From the NCBI GenBank assembly GCA_047495785.1, contig JBLDXI010000020.1, positions 1,302,001 to 1,366,000 on the forward strand: a DNA stretch of 64,000 nt, read 5' to 3'. The notes under the pieces are model-generated. The model was not told the origin of the DNA. It made no database searches and was given only the letters and a program-made list of their open reading frames with translations. Position numbers and translations under genes: made by a program. The stretch is from Lepidodermella squamata (lineage: Eukaryota > Gastrotricha). Positions 1 through 15,111 of the stretch are shown here, one piece after another (the first letter of the stretch is position 1; each line of letters opens with the position of its first letter).

Positions 1-624
1 TGGCGCCGATACATTTGCCAGCGCCAATCCGAGAACGTTTGCCGTCGCGCCGGCTACAAGCGAAAATGCTACTGGTTTTCGGTGCAACCGGCAACGTGGT
101 TCAACGCCCGTGAGTATTGCGCCACAATGGGCCAACGTCTTGCCCGTGTTACCGCCACTGACGAGCTCAACTTTTTGGCCCGTATCATGCCGCGCCCGAG
201 CTGGATCGACCTGCGTTATGGCGGCCAGGGCGTCGGTTGGTCATATGCCGATGGTAGCAGCGTGAACAACGCCGCTTCGTTCTTCGGCGGTGCCGGCTAC
301 ATGGGTGGCTTTGGAATGGGACCTCGTTGCGCCGAGCTACGCCGCTACAACCAAAAGGAGGGCCGAAGCGTTGCGGCTGAATGCAACAAACTGAATCAGT
401 TCATCTGCGAAAGCGAAAGTTTGCCGCAAGGCGCGGAAATGGATAACCCCGAGGACATGCCCGGTTCTGTGTTCGGCTCACCCATGGGCGGCCCGGCTAT
501 GGGCCCTGGTGGCCCTGTCAATCCGCTTGACCCGTCCATGAGCGGTGGCATGGCTGGTATGGGAATGCCGGGAGCTGTCAATGAGTTCGGTGGCTACGGA
601 ATGGCTGGTGGTTTTGGCCGTTGA
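1..624 (+). CDS. C-type lectin-like domain protein, 3' part only
   Basis: Frame 1 is open from the left edge to the TGA ending at 624, so the gene starts outside the window. The first residues carry a Cys-rich stretch, followed by a C-type lectin-like fold: an aromatic/Cys entry (KCYWFS), the W..A..YC helix motif (WFNAREYC), GQRLARV, a WIDLRY strand and a closing C.....N.FICE. The conserved Cys near 390 and 409 fit the last disulfide of the family. After the domain comes a tail of about 65 residues rich in Gly, Met and Pro. I do not see the EPN or QPD plus WND calcium/sugar-binding motifs, so sugar binding is doubtful. Probably secreted, but the signal peptide would lie outside. A polyadenylation signal AATAAA lies at 805-810. 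The domain call is fairly sure; the function is unknown. Confidence 0.75.
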   Translation, partial: WRRYICQRQSENVCRRAGYKRKCYWFSVQPATWFNAREYCATMGQRLARVTATDELNFLARIMPRPSWIDLRYGGQGVGWSYADGSSVNNAASFFGGAGYMGGFGMGPRCAELRRYNQKEGRSVAAECNKLNQFICESESLPQGAEMDNPEDMPGSVFGSPMGGPAMGPGGPVNPLDPSMSGGMAGMGMPGAVNEFGGYGMAGGFGR

Positions 625-1486
625 TTTGTTTTCGCCCCTCAAAAACTGCCTTTTTATCTTCGCCTAACAAATCAAAATGATCTAGTGTCACTCTTTGCTA
701 CTTCGTGAATTTTTGTTGTCAGTTTTATCCTTTATGATGTTAGCTTGAAGTCAAAATAAGATGCTTTTACTGGAACACAATGATTCTAAACACAATTCCA
801 ATGGAATAAAATCAGCAATTTTTAATGGTGTATTTTAATGCTTGGTCAATGGAAAACTATCTCAAATGATGAGCTGCAGATCACGCTCCAGAATTGTTCC
901 AGGTTTCCTAACGGGGGAAGTTTGGAAACGAGGGGATTCGAATCTGGGATAGCAGCTATCTATCACTCACTAGTATCCGCGAGTTTTTATGACCACTTTG
1001 AAACTAGGCTCATTGAACTTTCAGGTCCAATTATAGGGGATCTACCTGAATTATTCGAATGCTGTCATCAACTTTCGAAGCTCCAGCAGTTCAAGAATAA
1101 TTCAGTACCTTTACCTCCATTATATTGTCATATTTCGTCCAAAAACATTAATGGGCACATCAAAGGGCAATATCCATTCAGCAGTTGTAGCCATGTTATG
1201 AATCGGCGTTAATGTTACGCAACGGTTAAATCGTGTGCCTAAGGCGCGAGCGTGTTTCAAGGGCGCACGCGCGCTGTATCAGTCGGTCGTTCGAGTTGGA
1301 AAAATTCGCGCTTTTTTCGAACAAAACAATGATTTTGTAAAGGCGCGACTCAATTCTGAAAAACAACTTGTCTGATTTTCCTGACAATCCTACAGCGCGT
1401 TACCCGTCTTATCTCACGTGAAACCTTGACGGCCGGCTGAACCTTTATTAATTTAATTTCTCCAACTTGTTTCTCTCTGTTATAGA
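625..1486. other. intergenic: lectin 3' UTR and upstream region of the Pif-like gene
   Basis: It begins with the 3' UTR of the lectin gene (AATAAA at 805-810). An open frame at 838-1212 (124 codons, +) has no recognisable domain or splice context and I do not call it a gene. The part from about 1213 to 1486 is GC-richer, with runs of CGCG, and is the likely promoter and 5' UTR of the next gene. Confidence 0.4.
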
Positions 1487-4400
1487 ATGAATTTAGCGGC
1501 ATTTGCTACGATTCTGCTTGCCGCTTCAGTTGCAGCGTCAGGTAGGCTGTGGCCTAATTTTCTTGATTGATAATGATAGATTGAACCTATTCTAGATGCC
1601 TCGGACAGCTGTGAAATGGACCTGGTTTTCAGCATCGATCATTCGACGACTTACACCAGCGAACAGTTCGAATTGATCAAACAGCTTATTCTCAACACTT
1701 ACAAGAAGTTGAAGGAGAGCAGTCAGAAAATCAAGGTAAAATTACAATTTTTATTGATTGCGTGAATTTTTCTGATTTTTCTAGAGCAGCTTGTTATCAT
1801 TTGGTGAAAACGGAGCGGAGAGCTTGGTTAATTTTAACCAAGATGAACCCGATATCGAAAACTCGATTAAGAGCCTTGAAGCAAAGGGCGGCCGTCCCGC
1901 CTTGATGAAGGCCCTCCAAATGATCCAGAATTTTTACAAGGAGCGCGCCGATCTCAGGCCATCGGCTGAGAAGAAAGCTATTATTTTCATGGCTGGCGAG
2001 CCGCCGAATGTTATTGGCTGCCTGAAGGCGGCCAACCAAGTCCGCAACAATGGCGTCAAAATCATTCCAGTAGCTATTTACACTTCGGACGGCGACGTCA
2101 CGAAACAGCGCGACTTCGTCAATTTCCTTGGAACTATCGCCGGAAATTCCGAAGCTGTCCAACAACTCGACATCAAGGCTCCTAACTGTAATTTAATTAC
2201 AAATCAATTTAATGCCATTCTGTTTTTATTAGGATCATAAAATAAGTTATTGCCGAGAGTTAAAAATTGGGAAAATAATTTTTCAATGATAGGCCAAGCT
2301 ACAAAGATCTTTTACCGGAACCTTTATGGTTCAGAACCTAAATAAAAAATCTTGGCACTTGGCACTAAACGCTAGCAATCCAATAATTTTGCTGAAAATT
2401 AGAGTATTTTTTCTTTGAAATTTTTATGAACACCACTTCATTATCATTAATAATTTTGATTTTAATGGAAATTTTGCTCATTTTTTTCAAGTTGTTCGCC
2501 TGGCGAATAAAATTGCTGCAGCTGTTTGCCCCAACGTCAACCAGCCTGAGGAAGAACCCATCGCTGAAGAGAAGAAAGAAGAAGTCGAAAAAGTCGCGGA
2601 GGAGGAGCCGATACCCGCGCCAGTTGAGGTCGAGCAGAGGCACCGTGGCCCGGTCTCAGACTACAAAGCAGCTGGTGCTGGTCTTCTGGAAGAAATTGTT
2701 CAAGAAGACGCTGTAACGAAGATTCCGCGCGTTCGCACGACGAAAGTCACCTCTTTGCCTAGCAATATGGATCGTGATCGCGTGTTACACGAAGCCCCGA
2801 AAGCCGAGCCAGCTAAACCGACACCGGCCCCGCCTGTTCCGGCGACAACGAGACAGCGCAAATTGGTCGACGCCCAGCAAAAGAAATCCAAGGATCAAGC
2901 TTACATTGGCGGCGATGTCCCATTTATTCCGTTGAACATCGTTACTCGCCCTTCGAAGACCACAACCAGCACTACGACGACTACAACCACCACTATGAGC
3001 CCATCTGATCTTAAGGCTGTCACTTTCTGCCAGGAAATTCTTAGCGACATCGAGGTTTTGACTGATCAATACTTCGGAAATCCTGAGGACTGCACTTCCT
3101 TCTACCAATGCTCGCTGTAAGACTCTTTTTAGAGCTCGATCTAATTTTACGAAATTTTTTTACAGCGAGACTGGTGTTCTCACCGCCAAACTGTTCCATT
3201 GCCAACCTGGAATGTTCTGGAAAGAACAGCTCAAGCAGTGTATGCCCGGTGTTGCTTGCAAAGATCGTTGCGAAGAGCCTGCCGTCGCCCGCCGCGGTGT
3301 CTGGGCCGACCCGAACAACTGCCGCCGTTGGTTCCAATGCGCCAATCAAATTTCCTACCCAGCTTGCTGCCCAGCTGTAAAAAAAAACGAAAATTCTAAG
3401 CATTAACTAGATTAAATTTCGAATTTTAGGGCACCGCTTACGACGACACGTTGACGACTTGTGTTACTACGACAACTTGCGAGGACGATTGCGAAGTCGG
3501 CGCACCCAAGCCCGATTCTTCGGAAGAAGGCCCGACTACCGTTGAACCTCGTTTTGACGCTAACGGATGCCATGATCGATGGGGCGGTCTGAAACGGCCG
3601 AATCGCCGCCATCCGGCCAAGTACTTCGTTCATGTTTGTTCATTACTACGTATTTTTGCGCGATTTTTCTACTTCCAACATTGTTTCAGATTGGCAAGGG
3701 ACATTTCGTCCCAGTGACTTGCCCTATGGGCACTCGTTTCGACTTGATCGAATGCGATTGCATCAACGGCGACGGCGAGGATGAAAACTTCCTTCAGGAT
3801 CTGCCGCCTCTCGAAGACGAACCCGAGGAGATCCACGCCTGGTTGTACTTCCCCTTCGACGAGAACCTCAACGACTACTCGAACCACCGCCTGTGGGTCA
3901 CGCCGGCCGTGTTCGGTGGTGCCTGGGTCGACCAGCGCATCCGCGTTTACGGCGAGGGTTCCGCCCGCATTTCCAGCAGTGGTATCACTGTTCCTGGTCT
4001 CAGTGGCGCCGATTTCCGCGATCATCTCACCCTCGGCATGTGGATCCGCTGCTACTCAGCCTCGACCCTCTGCTCCGGCGACTTGTTCGCTAACGGTAAA
4101 ACATGATTAGATCAGGAATATTTTTCGAATTATTTTGATGAAATTCAAGGCAATACGAAGGCTACTCCCACCATTCACATGGGCCTGCGTGAGTTGGAGG
4201 ACAACAAGCCGAAACGTGGTGACAATGACGAGCCTGCTGCTGCCAAGTCGAAGGGCGATCGTAAAATCGCTGTTGAATTGTCCCTGCAAACCGGTTCGTC
4301 TACCGAGCCTGTAACCCTCGTCTACCAACTGCCGCGCCCTTCCGCGCTCGCCTCCTGGACCCATTTAGGCATGCGCTACGACGGCTACGCCCTGTCGCTC

Positions 4401-4622
4401 TACATCAACGGCACCCTCATCAACGAAGTGCCGAGTTCTGGCAACATTGCCGTTTCGATGACGCAGATTGTTGTCGCCGGAACTGTTATCAACCCGCACC
4501 AGTTCCGCGGCTACATCGACGAAGTTATCGTGCTGCCGGTGGCGCTCGACGACCTCGGCATGAAGGGCCTTCTCAAGGCCGACATGGCTCGTTTGGCTCA
4601 CGATGGCTGGATCAAAGTCTAA
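1487..4622 (+). CDS. Pif-like secreted matrix protein (vWA, chitin-binding, LamG)
   Basis: Eight exons in phase: 1487-1541, 1596-1735, 1785-2187, 2492-3116, 3166-3376, 3430-3633, 3690-4095, 4150-4622; 838 residues. An N-terminal signal peptide (MNLAAFATILLAASVAA) is followed by a von Willebrand A domain to about residue 210, with a MIDAS-like DHSTT in place of DxSxS. Next come a Glu/Pro-rich linker, a Thr run, two Cys-rich peritrophin-A/CBM14-type chitin-binding repeats, an acidic linker, and a LamG/concanavalin-like domain from about residue 545. This order (vWA, chitin binding, LamG) is that of Pif/BMSP proteins, first known from mollusc shell matrix and also annotated in arthropods. Inference: it cross-links chitin in cuticle or another extracellular matrix. 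The exon 3/4 junction is the least certain. A possible polyadenylation signal is at 4755-4760. Confidence 0.85.
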
Positions 4623-4787
4623 ATTGCGTTAAATTATTATTTTCTGAAATGACTGATAAAAATACATAAGCATGCTAGATATCGAATATTCTATTCTAAA
4701 ATATTTTCTCGCCGCATCAAAAGATTTTAATGGGAAGAGCAGTCAGAGAGGAAAAATAAATTCCGATACTTCATTGAACGTCCCAAA

Positions 4788-5879
4788 TTATGTTTTTGTG
4801 CCGATAGCTTTGGAAAAAATCCATAGAACACGTTGATCGCGATGAAGCAAAGCCAGCATGGTCGTTATAACAGCAAAAATTAGCGTCATCAACTCTGAGG
4901 CGAGGCAGATTAGGTACATAACTGCTCGCTGCTTCTCATCCGGATTCGCCAACTTCAGCGCCCCTTGCACGCTGAACAACACCACTAAATTGAATAAGGT
5001 GAAAAGACTCAGGGCTAAAAATATTCCGAAATGCTCGTCGTTCTTCTGGGCTAGAACAATTGCGCTCCAGACCAAATTCGAGACAGTCAGCTCAATTAAA
5101 GCATACAAAGCCGAGGCAATGTGGATCCATTTGCTGACAGATCGGCTTATGCAAGGCAGACAGCATTTGCCACAGCAATTTTCTAGCCGCTCTTCTGGTT
5201 TGACTTTACGATAAATCGTCGTCGTGTGAATCTTCATAAATCCCTCGGTTTTTTCATCGTTTTCGTACTCGTGCATCACCTCGCCAACTTTTTCGCGAGT
5301 GTTGTCGCCGTGGGTTGGGAAAATTCCGATAAAGCCGAAAGAGACCGCAGCCATAATATCTAGAACGTACCACGCATTTTCCCAATCATCGCCGATTCGG
5401 TATTGATATTCCCAAGCAAATAGCCAAATGAGGCCAAAGCTCAACATGATACATGCCGAAAATAATATTCGATATTGATTAGTGCTTGTGTCTGAGCAAT
5501 GCAGCGAAATTGTATCGTTTTGCCACTTGAAAGGACCTCCTTCGTCGATAATGTCATTGAAAACATCGTAAACATACAAACCTATCTGTAGGTAGCAATC
5601 GTTACAAAAGTACCTTATAATATAGCCTATCTTTACCGTAATGACCAGAGCAACAACGATGAAAATAGCCGGAATGTATGTATTTCCAAAGCTAGCTTCC
5701 TGCAGAATGCTTTCGGACAGGTTCAAGCTCTTACCAATCAGGACCCTTGGCATTGCATTGATGATTGCCTCGTGTTGCGCTAATATGTCTGTCGCATTGA
5801 TCTGAAAGCTGGATTCCAGCGAATTAGCGCCCGCTAGAAGGTGGACAGCTAGTAGAACCAGCAGCCTTAATGTAAGCAT
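4788..5879 (-). CDS. unknown multi-pass membrane protein, 363 aa
   Basis: Single-exon reading frame starting with a clear signal peptide (MLTLRLLVLLAVHLLAGANS). A short extracellular segment with NxT/NxS glycosylation sites follows, then about six hydrophobic helices near residues 68-90, 136-157, 169-187, 252-277, 285-308 and 320-345. Between helices 3 and 4 lies a charged loop ending in a Cys cluster (CCGKCCLPC, about residue 236), which could be palmitoylated or bind metal. I do not recognise the family; the topology and lack of a GPCR-type motif argue against a standard receptor. The gene is convergent with the Pif-like gene, with 165 bases between the two stop codons. The absence of introns is unusual among its neighbours. 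Confidence 0.7.
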   Translation of the reverse strand: MLTLRLLVLLAVHLLAGANSLESSFQINATDILAQHEAIINAMPRVLIGKSLNLSESILQEASFGNTYIPAIFIVVALVITVKIGYIIRYFCNDCYLQIGLYVYDVFNDIIDEGGPFKWQNDTISLHCSDTSTNQYRILFSACIMLSFGLIWLFAWEYQYRIGDDWENAWYVLDIMAAVSFGFIGIFPTHGDNTREKVGEVMHEYENDEKTEGFMKIHTTTIYRKVKPEERLENCCGKCCLPCISRSVSKWIHIASALYALIELTVSNLVWSAIVLAQKNDEHFGIFLALSLFTLFNLVVLFSVQGALKLANPDEKQRAVMYLICLASELMTLIFAVITTMLALLHRDQRVLWIFSKAIGTKT

Positions 5880-6495
5880 TTCTGGTGAAATTTCAGCAGT
5901 AGTAGTTTAGCGCATCATAGCTTCTCTGTTATAAACCGGCCAATGACAAGGTTAATAACGCTGTATATTCCATATATTTACGATCGTCGCGTTCTGATCC
6001 CCCGTGCTCGGCAGTTACTAAGGTACATCATTAAAGGATGAGCCTGATTTTTTCATCTCGAAACAGCTGTTTCAACTCTGATAGCCGGCTCTTACTTTTT
6101 TATTCATACTTCCGATTTATCAACCCGCCATGTTGGCTTAGAACGAGCTCGCAAAAATATTTAATGCCATTGAAATTCCTCACTCTTTCGCGTCTTGCTA
6201 GTAGTGTCATCAGAGAGAACTCTGAGTAAATTGAATTTAGGCTAAAGCGTCTGGAACAACAATTTTCGTAATAGGAAAACAATCAATTTTACTCTTTATT
6301 TTAGTTGTTAAAGAATTTTCGCAGCAAATTGCGAAGCACATCCCACAGGACACATGAACACGAAGTAAATATAAAACCCACTTAAGCCATTTATTGTTGA
6401 TTATTTTCTATTTACTGGGCGCAAAAATTGGCACCGATTGAACAAATTGAGGTATGAAGTTGAAGTTGAACAATGTGCAGTTCGGTAAATGATGT
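5880..6495. other. intergenic, no gene seen
   Basis: Upstream region of the six-TM protein gene and downstream region of the nuclear-receptor gene. The only open frames are about 60 codons on both strands with no support. No repeat or RNA gene was recognised. Confidence 0.4.
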
Positions 6496-7514
6496 TTACG
6501 AATGGAATCGCTTAGTGAACATTTCAAAGTGCGCATGGCTGGTTAGGATCAGGTCAGGATTTTGCGCTGCAAATTCAGCCATAACTTTCAGGTGGCCCTG
6601 CTGAAGACTGGCGAAGTATCGAGTCAAATTTCTTAACTCAGCCTGGCGCTTTTGTGCGGATTTTTCGTCGGTGAATCGATTGGCTATGTAGTTGGATAAC
6701 GCCTCAACGTATTCCTGTTCAACATCGGCAACTTTCTCCACGCTGATCAACCCTGGGGTTTCTGTGTGAAATGATAATAATTTGACAAAATTAAAGATAA
6801 ATGTTGACGGTAAAAACTAACCCGATCTAAAGAACAACAATGCCGCCATAAAATTCAATTCGGTTTTGTCAAAAACAGCGGCTTTCAGAGTTTTCCCAGC
6901 TTCACGGAATAGAGCTCTTAGCTCAATAATTGGAGGGAAATATTGTACCTTGAGATGAATAATAAGCATAGCTCTGGCGTCATTGCATTTTTGCTTCAAT
7001 TTACCATTAAATTCTTGCCATTATTATCCATCGAGAAATAGTTTTCAACATCATTTTCCATGTCGTAGTCGATTGAAAGTTGCGCCAATGTTATTGGAAA
7101 CAGCGATTCGCTGAACAAGGTCACACGATCCGTGGACAAAATTGTATCGTACCCTTACGGAAAAAATGAAAAATAAATTAGCTACCCTGGGAGTCGAGTA
7201 CGTACCTTCTAGGCCTTGGATGAAACTGAATACCAAATTGCGATGATTCTCAAAACACACCATTCCTTGTTTCCAAACTTCTTCTGGCGACCAGTTAGGT
7301 TCGAAGTTTATTTTGAGCTAAAAAGATGTAGCAATATTTGCAATAATATATTTCGAAATTTAATAAATCGTACCGCATTGATCTCATCAAGGTGGAGTGC
7401 CGCGTCTGTAAGCCGGGTCAGTCGATGAGATGGATCGATATTCCCGCATTTACTGTCAATCGTAGCCAGCTCCTGATGCTTCGAGTTGTTTATTAGGTCG
7501 GATATGTTGGGCAT
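6496..7514 (-). CDS. nuclear receptor with ligand-binding domain only
   Basis: Five exons (transcribed order): 7374-7514, 7206-7317, 7005-7153, 6822-6948, 6496-6761; 264 residues, all junctions in phase with introns of about 50-60 bases. The whole protein matches one nuclear-receptor ligand-binding domain. The helix 3-5 region contains DRVTLFSESLFPITLAQL, helices 8-9 read VFDKTELNFMAALLFF followed by the PGL motif, and the C-terminal helix (HFEMF) resembles an AF-2 helix. The start ATG at 7512-7514 has an in-frame TGA five codons upstream. I found no DNA-binding zinc-finger exon on the minus strand before it. Known receptors lacking a DNA-binding domain (NR0B/DAX-SHP type) act as corepressors; that role here is inference. 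A distant 5' exon skipping the TGA is possible but not seen. Confidence 0.78.
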
Positions 7515-10500
7515 TTTATAGGTACTTCAAACAGTGCTCTAGAAAGCGGCAATGCGAAAGATGAAACTGAATGCGCAACAGTCTAAAACGTCTCTCGCAT
7601 ATAATGAAGCTAAATTAAGTACAGGGTTTCTAATATCACCTTTGGCCGTTGGGTATGAGAGAAGCCGTGGAATTACAGTTTCAATGTGATGTCGCACGTA
7701 AAAAGACCAACGCGAAGGTCATTTAACGACCCTTTTAACTAAGGTGTATTGTTATTGCTCTCTAAGTTGGCGCTTAAAAACAAAAGAACTCGTGTGAAAT
7801 AATGGCGTTAAACCGTGTGTACTAGATTCAAGACATGGTATGAGACAGAGATATTATAAAAATAGCTCGTATTACGTGATTTCCTCAAAAATGTGTCATT
7901 GGCTACCTTTCGGACATGATAAATAATTACAACACCCAAGATCCCAACATCAAAAACTTATTCAGCTAGCTTAATCATTTTCCTTTTGCAAGTCTGCCTG
8001 AAAAAATCGAATATCGAATGTGAAGCAATCAGGCGCAAAAAATGAAGAAAAAAGCTGTGAATGGATTGTTGCTGTCTTTTAAAGGAGTACATTTCGTTGG
8101 CAGCTCGCACCTAAATCCAGACAATGTCAATACCAGGTCATTTATAGCTGTTATCGTTGTGGAAAAAAGAAGCCGCACATTCTAGATACGGGTGAGGCGC
8201 TATTTTAGGATGCGGGTTACTTATACTACTGGTATTACAAGACCGATAACGCAGCACAATTAATCAGTAGGCCCGGACGGGCCCAGCTGATATATAGAGA
8301 AGGTCAAAATGGACTAAAAGCGATGAAATAGCGTTTTCCACCTATAAGAGTCATTTTTATTGAGATTTTGAATATCTCTTGACTCGCCATGTTTTTATCT
8401 ATATTAGCTATAGGTGACTATAAAGAAAGGATTTCGCCATGCCGAAACGCAACTGGGCCGATTTCCTATATTAGCGCCTCAGTGACAAAAAAATCCAATT
8501 TGGATGTTTGACTTGAAGAAGAACCAACACGAATTCTTTAGCATGCATGAGACGCGAAGCGTCGTTATTGTTGCATCACACTCATCATGCGATGTCTGTG
8601 TCTTGATAAAATTTAGTTGAGAAACGTTACGATGGCTAATTTAAAACAGATCAATGATTTCGAATGAATGAAAAATCGGAGTTAGCTTGAAAAATGCTAG
8701 GAGACTGAATGAAGATGGGTATCTAGATTTGTTTTTCCTGATGTTCAGCAATTTTTTGACTGGTTTGCCTGGTTTTGGGCGAATAGTGGGTAATTTTTTT
8801 TAAACAATGGCTTGAACAAAGGCCCGCATGTTTTCAAATTTCTCGTGATTCGCTCGTCATCACAGGTTCGATTCTTTGATAATAGTGGCTTTACACTCGC
8901 TTAGTCACCCATTCTTCTGCAAACCTTGAAAAAACCGAAGAAACAAATAGATTTCGCCTTAGTTCCCATAGTAATATGGTCAACTATTCCATGTTGCACC
9001 TGAACTTCCGCTGAGTGCCCTGCTGCAACTCATCATCAAATTGTTCTTATACCTTCGATTTTGTGGACTGACATGGTGAACAAATAACCAAGTCGATTTT
9101 CATTCCAAAATTTTTACTTTTATGGTAAAGATCTTAAGAGCGCCAGCAGCGAAATCCCGAATCCGGGCGCTTTGATTTTTACGAATGGTGCATAGCTTAA
9201 GTATCCTCCATCGATTTTCCGATAATGCAGCGTGCTTTTTAAGAGAATATAAGCGAAATTTTGCCTTTTTGACGTGGGGGAAATAGCATGGAAAGTAAGA
9301 GCCAATATTTAAAACACTCAAGATACTGTTATCATTTATATTGATACTTGTTACCGCGTAAAAAACTGCCGACAGATCTAGCAAATAAAATGCATTCGTC
9401 ATTAGATTTATGGTGGCTTCCTAGCTTATAATCTATTCTGCAGCTTCTTCAAGAGAATTTTCTCACTTATGGTCATCATGAATTCATTCATTATTAACGT
9501 CATTCTTTCCGTGGCCCGTATAATGTCGCCGTCGAATCGCTTTTTTATATACCGGAAATTCTCGGAATAACACTGGCGTGAGCCGTGGTAACCTAGATTT
9601 GTAACCCCTGCCACTATAATTTTGTAGAGGGCATAACCTCGATAATGCCGACAAACCGCTCATTCATGCCCTCTCTTGGGAGTAAAAGCTTTCAAACAAG
9701 TAAATAAATCCAACACAGATTCATGCCCATTGCGTTTACAAATCGTTGCTGGCTGCGAACGCTACCAGCCCATCGCTCGTGGGTAAAATTTAGGTTAACT
9801 TCTCTTTTTGTCTGCAGTACAACGAACAGAGCTATCGCGCAATGGCCACTCTCGCGTAAGCTAGATGAGAACTGGATTGGGGACTGGATGCCTCGCGCCG
9901 ATTTCTCTCAATTGGCGCTGGGTCAACTCCAACACAAGCCGAGAATCGCTGAGCTATTTCGAGCCCTAAAAATGTAACTGTGATGATGCTGATTAAGCGA
10001 AATCTCTGTCAACAGATAAAAGAAGAGGACTCGCTACCGTGTGTACTACACAGTCTATTCAACGCAAGGGCGTGCACGCACTTCGAAAAATTTCGAACAC
10101 TTGCAGAAAACTGCTGCTAAATACATTCATAATTGTAATTAGTTTACTTTAAAAAAACTTTAATTATAGTTTTTGATAGATATTTAATGAAAAGAATATC
10201 GCAAGGAATAGTCATTCTCCTTCACGTAAATTTGTAAAATTCTTCGTTATTTTACTCGGTTTGCTAGGGTTTGATCGATTTCGCACGATTTCTCGAAGCG
10301 GGAATGCTGAATGCTATGCTAGTTCACATCTGCCCATTCAATCGTTCAGTCTGCATGATACCTAATTTTGATTCTTTGCTCGCTAAAACCAACGGCAGCC
10401 TGAAAACTATTGTGTACTCTTAACTCTTGGTGAGCAGTTTGTCAGCAGCGAATTTAAAAGAACCAGAAACTAAAGAAATTATCTGAGATGTCTTACATAG

Positions 10501-10608
10501 TTGGCACAGTTTTGCTTATTTTCATTCCTGCTTGTTTACATTTTAGATGCCTTAGAACATGTTTTTTCATCCTGACATGGAAACACATTTCCCTATAGCG
10601 AATTCGTC
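7515..10608. other. 3.1-kb spacer without a convincing gene
   Basis: AT-rich and littered with stops. Two minus-strand frames at 9426-9614 and 9100-9402 could be exons of a decayed or lineage-specific gene, but they show no known domain and no good splice pair. On the plus strand 9723-9977 is open for 84 codons, also without support. A short Cys-containing stretch near 8130-8200 has in-frame stops. The last 300 bases, with several short Py tracts, are the probable WDR47 upstream region. I see no terminal inverted repeats here. Confidence 0.35.
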
Positions 10609-13563
<2,955 letters not shown>

Positions 13564-15111
13564 CTTTCTGTGAGTCTGAAAAAATTAATCTCTTGCACCG
13601 ATATTGACTAGTCAATCATTATACGAAACGATTAATCAGAAATATGATATGATCATGCTGAGAGTGATAGATCCTCCTTAATATTGATATAATGCTCTAT
13701 TCTCGTCAAATAATGATATACATAGTACCTTCAATATTATGAGTAATGCTCATAGCAGCTGCATTAGTATTTTATTACTTCGTTCTCAGCCGTGGCGACT
13801 ACTAGCTTTAGTAGTTGTAAGTGTTTTATTAGTGAAAAACCAAGTTTCACTCACGCTGTTGGCATGTGCTTGTTCATCATCTTCATAATCATTGAGCATC
13901 TCTGCGCGCTTGTCCACAGTGTCTAATACGCTTTGTCGGCCGTGTCTACACTTCTGTGTTTCTCTGTGCCACACGGGCCGAAGCAGCTTATTCATCGTTG
14001 TCGCCAGCGCCAGACCATCGGTGGCTGGGCGGCCCTTTTTGTAGTAGTATACTAATCTTTCTCGACTATGTTTACATCAACAGCAGCAACAACGGAGCAG
14101 CAGCAGCAGACTTCTTGCCTACATGACTTGGTAATATCAATACATCTCACATTTTTACTACACGAAAAGCCTGCTTATTCACCGAGATATAGCTTCGACG
14201 AGAAAAAAATTCGCGTATGCATCATTATTACTATTATCATCACTATTATTATTATAAATTGATACGCGGGGTGTTTGCATTTTGTTTGTGGCCAGCTGTG
14301 TTTTTCTTATCACTTTCTACAAAAAAATTATTAGAAAAGATATATATAGTGCGCTATCTATTTCTAGTTCATTTTATTCTTTCCTACTTGCCTTCTAAAA
14401 GATATTTTTGGCCTCTAGTGTTGTATTTCAATACAGTTTTTTATCTGTGTTTTTATTTGGAGAATTGTGCATCGCAGCTAATTATGTATATTATCTCGAA
14501 TAAATTATTCGGACTCTTCCATAGTCGTTTTTCTTTGAAATCGGCAGAAGCTGTACATGGGAATACTATCATTATATATATATTTGTATATTTGTTACAT
14601 GCCTCTTGTCCGAATAATTATCATAACAAGATGAATATGCATCATTCTCGCTTATATGTTTTTTGGTGATTTTGACTACTGGTTTATACATTTATCATTG
14701 AGCGTCATCTCATAGTGAAATCACTCGATGTATCGATTTTTTCTACGCTCCCCTTCCTTTCTTTCTACCCCACCGCCATTTTGCTCCCTGTTGAATCAAA
14801 AGTACCTGCGCACTTAGTCGGATCATAATTAGCATCATTTTGACCTGTTGTATAGTATTGATACCATTTTCACCTTGAATCTCATTTCTACCGCCTTGTC
14901 AACGTATTTATTTGTTTTGTGTGCAACTGCTTGGAAACGTGCAAATTGTGGCACGTGTTCAATGGCTTCAAAAAAAATTATTACGAGTAAAAAGTTTATA
15001 TTTGTTGATGATAAATTTTTTCTATTTACTTTTTAGGTGTTATTTTTGTGTTATATTTACTAACCGCATTTATATATGTTGGTGTTACTTACTTGAGATA
15101 CACTTAATCCC
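13564..15111. other. intergenic: WDR47 3' side and CERT1 upstream region
   Basis: Very AT-rich. It includes CAG/CAA-type runs near 14080-14110 and an ATT/ATC trinucleotide stretch near 14216-14260, which produce spurious open frames (for example 14217-14669). No domain or RNA gene was recognised. The CERT1 start codon at 15112 lies just after this stretch; promoter elements cannot be singled out. Confidence 0.4.

Noticed and set aside
838-1212. 124-codon open frame on the plus strand
   Set aside because: No domain, no signal peptide, no splice context; it lies in a 3' UTR/spacer and its composition does not resemble neighbouring exons.
8130-8260. Cys-containing stretch suggesting a zinc-finger remnant
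   Set aside because: Interrupted by stops and only one CxxC pair; not enough to call a domain or the missing DNA-binding exon of the nuclear receptor (also on the opposite strand).
9100-9614. Two minus-strand frames that might be exons of a receptor-like gene
   Set aside because: They cannot be joined with a good donor/acceptor in phase and show no recognisable motif.
14217-14669. 150-codon plus frame beginning MHHYYYYHHYYYY
   Set aside because: Produced by an ATT/ATC trinucleotide run in AT-rich spacer; no conserved feature.
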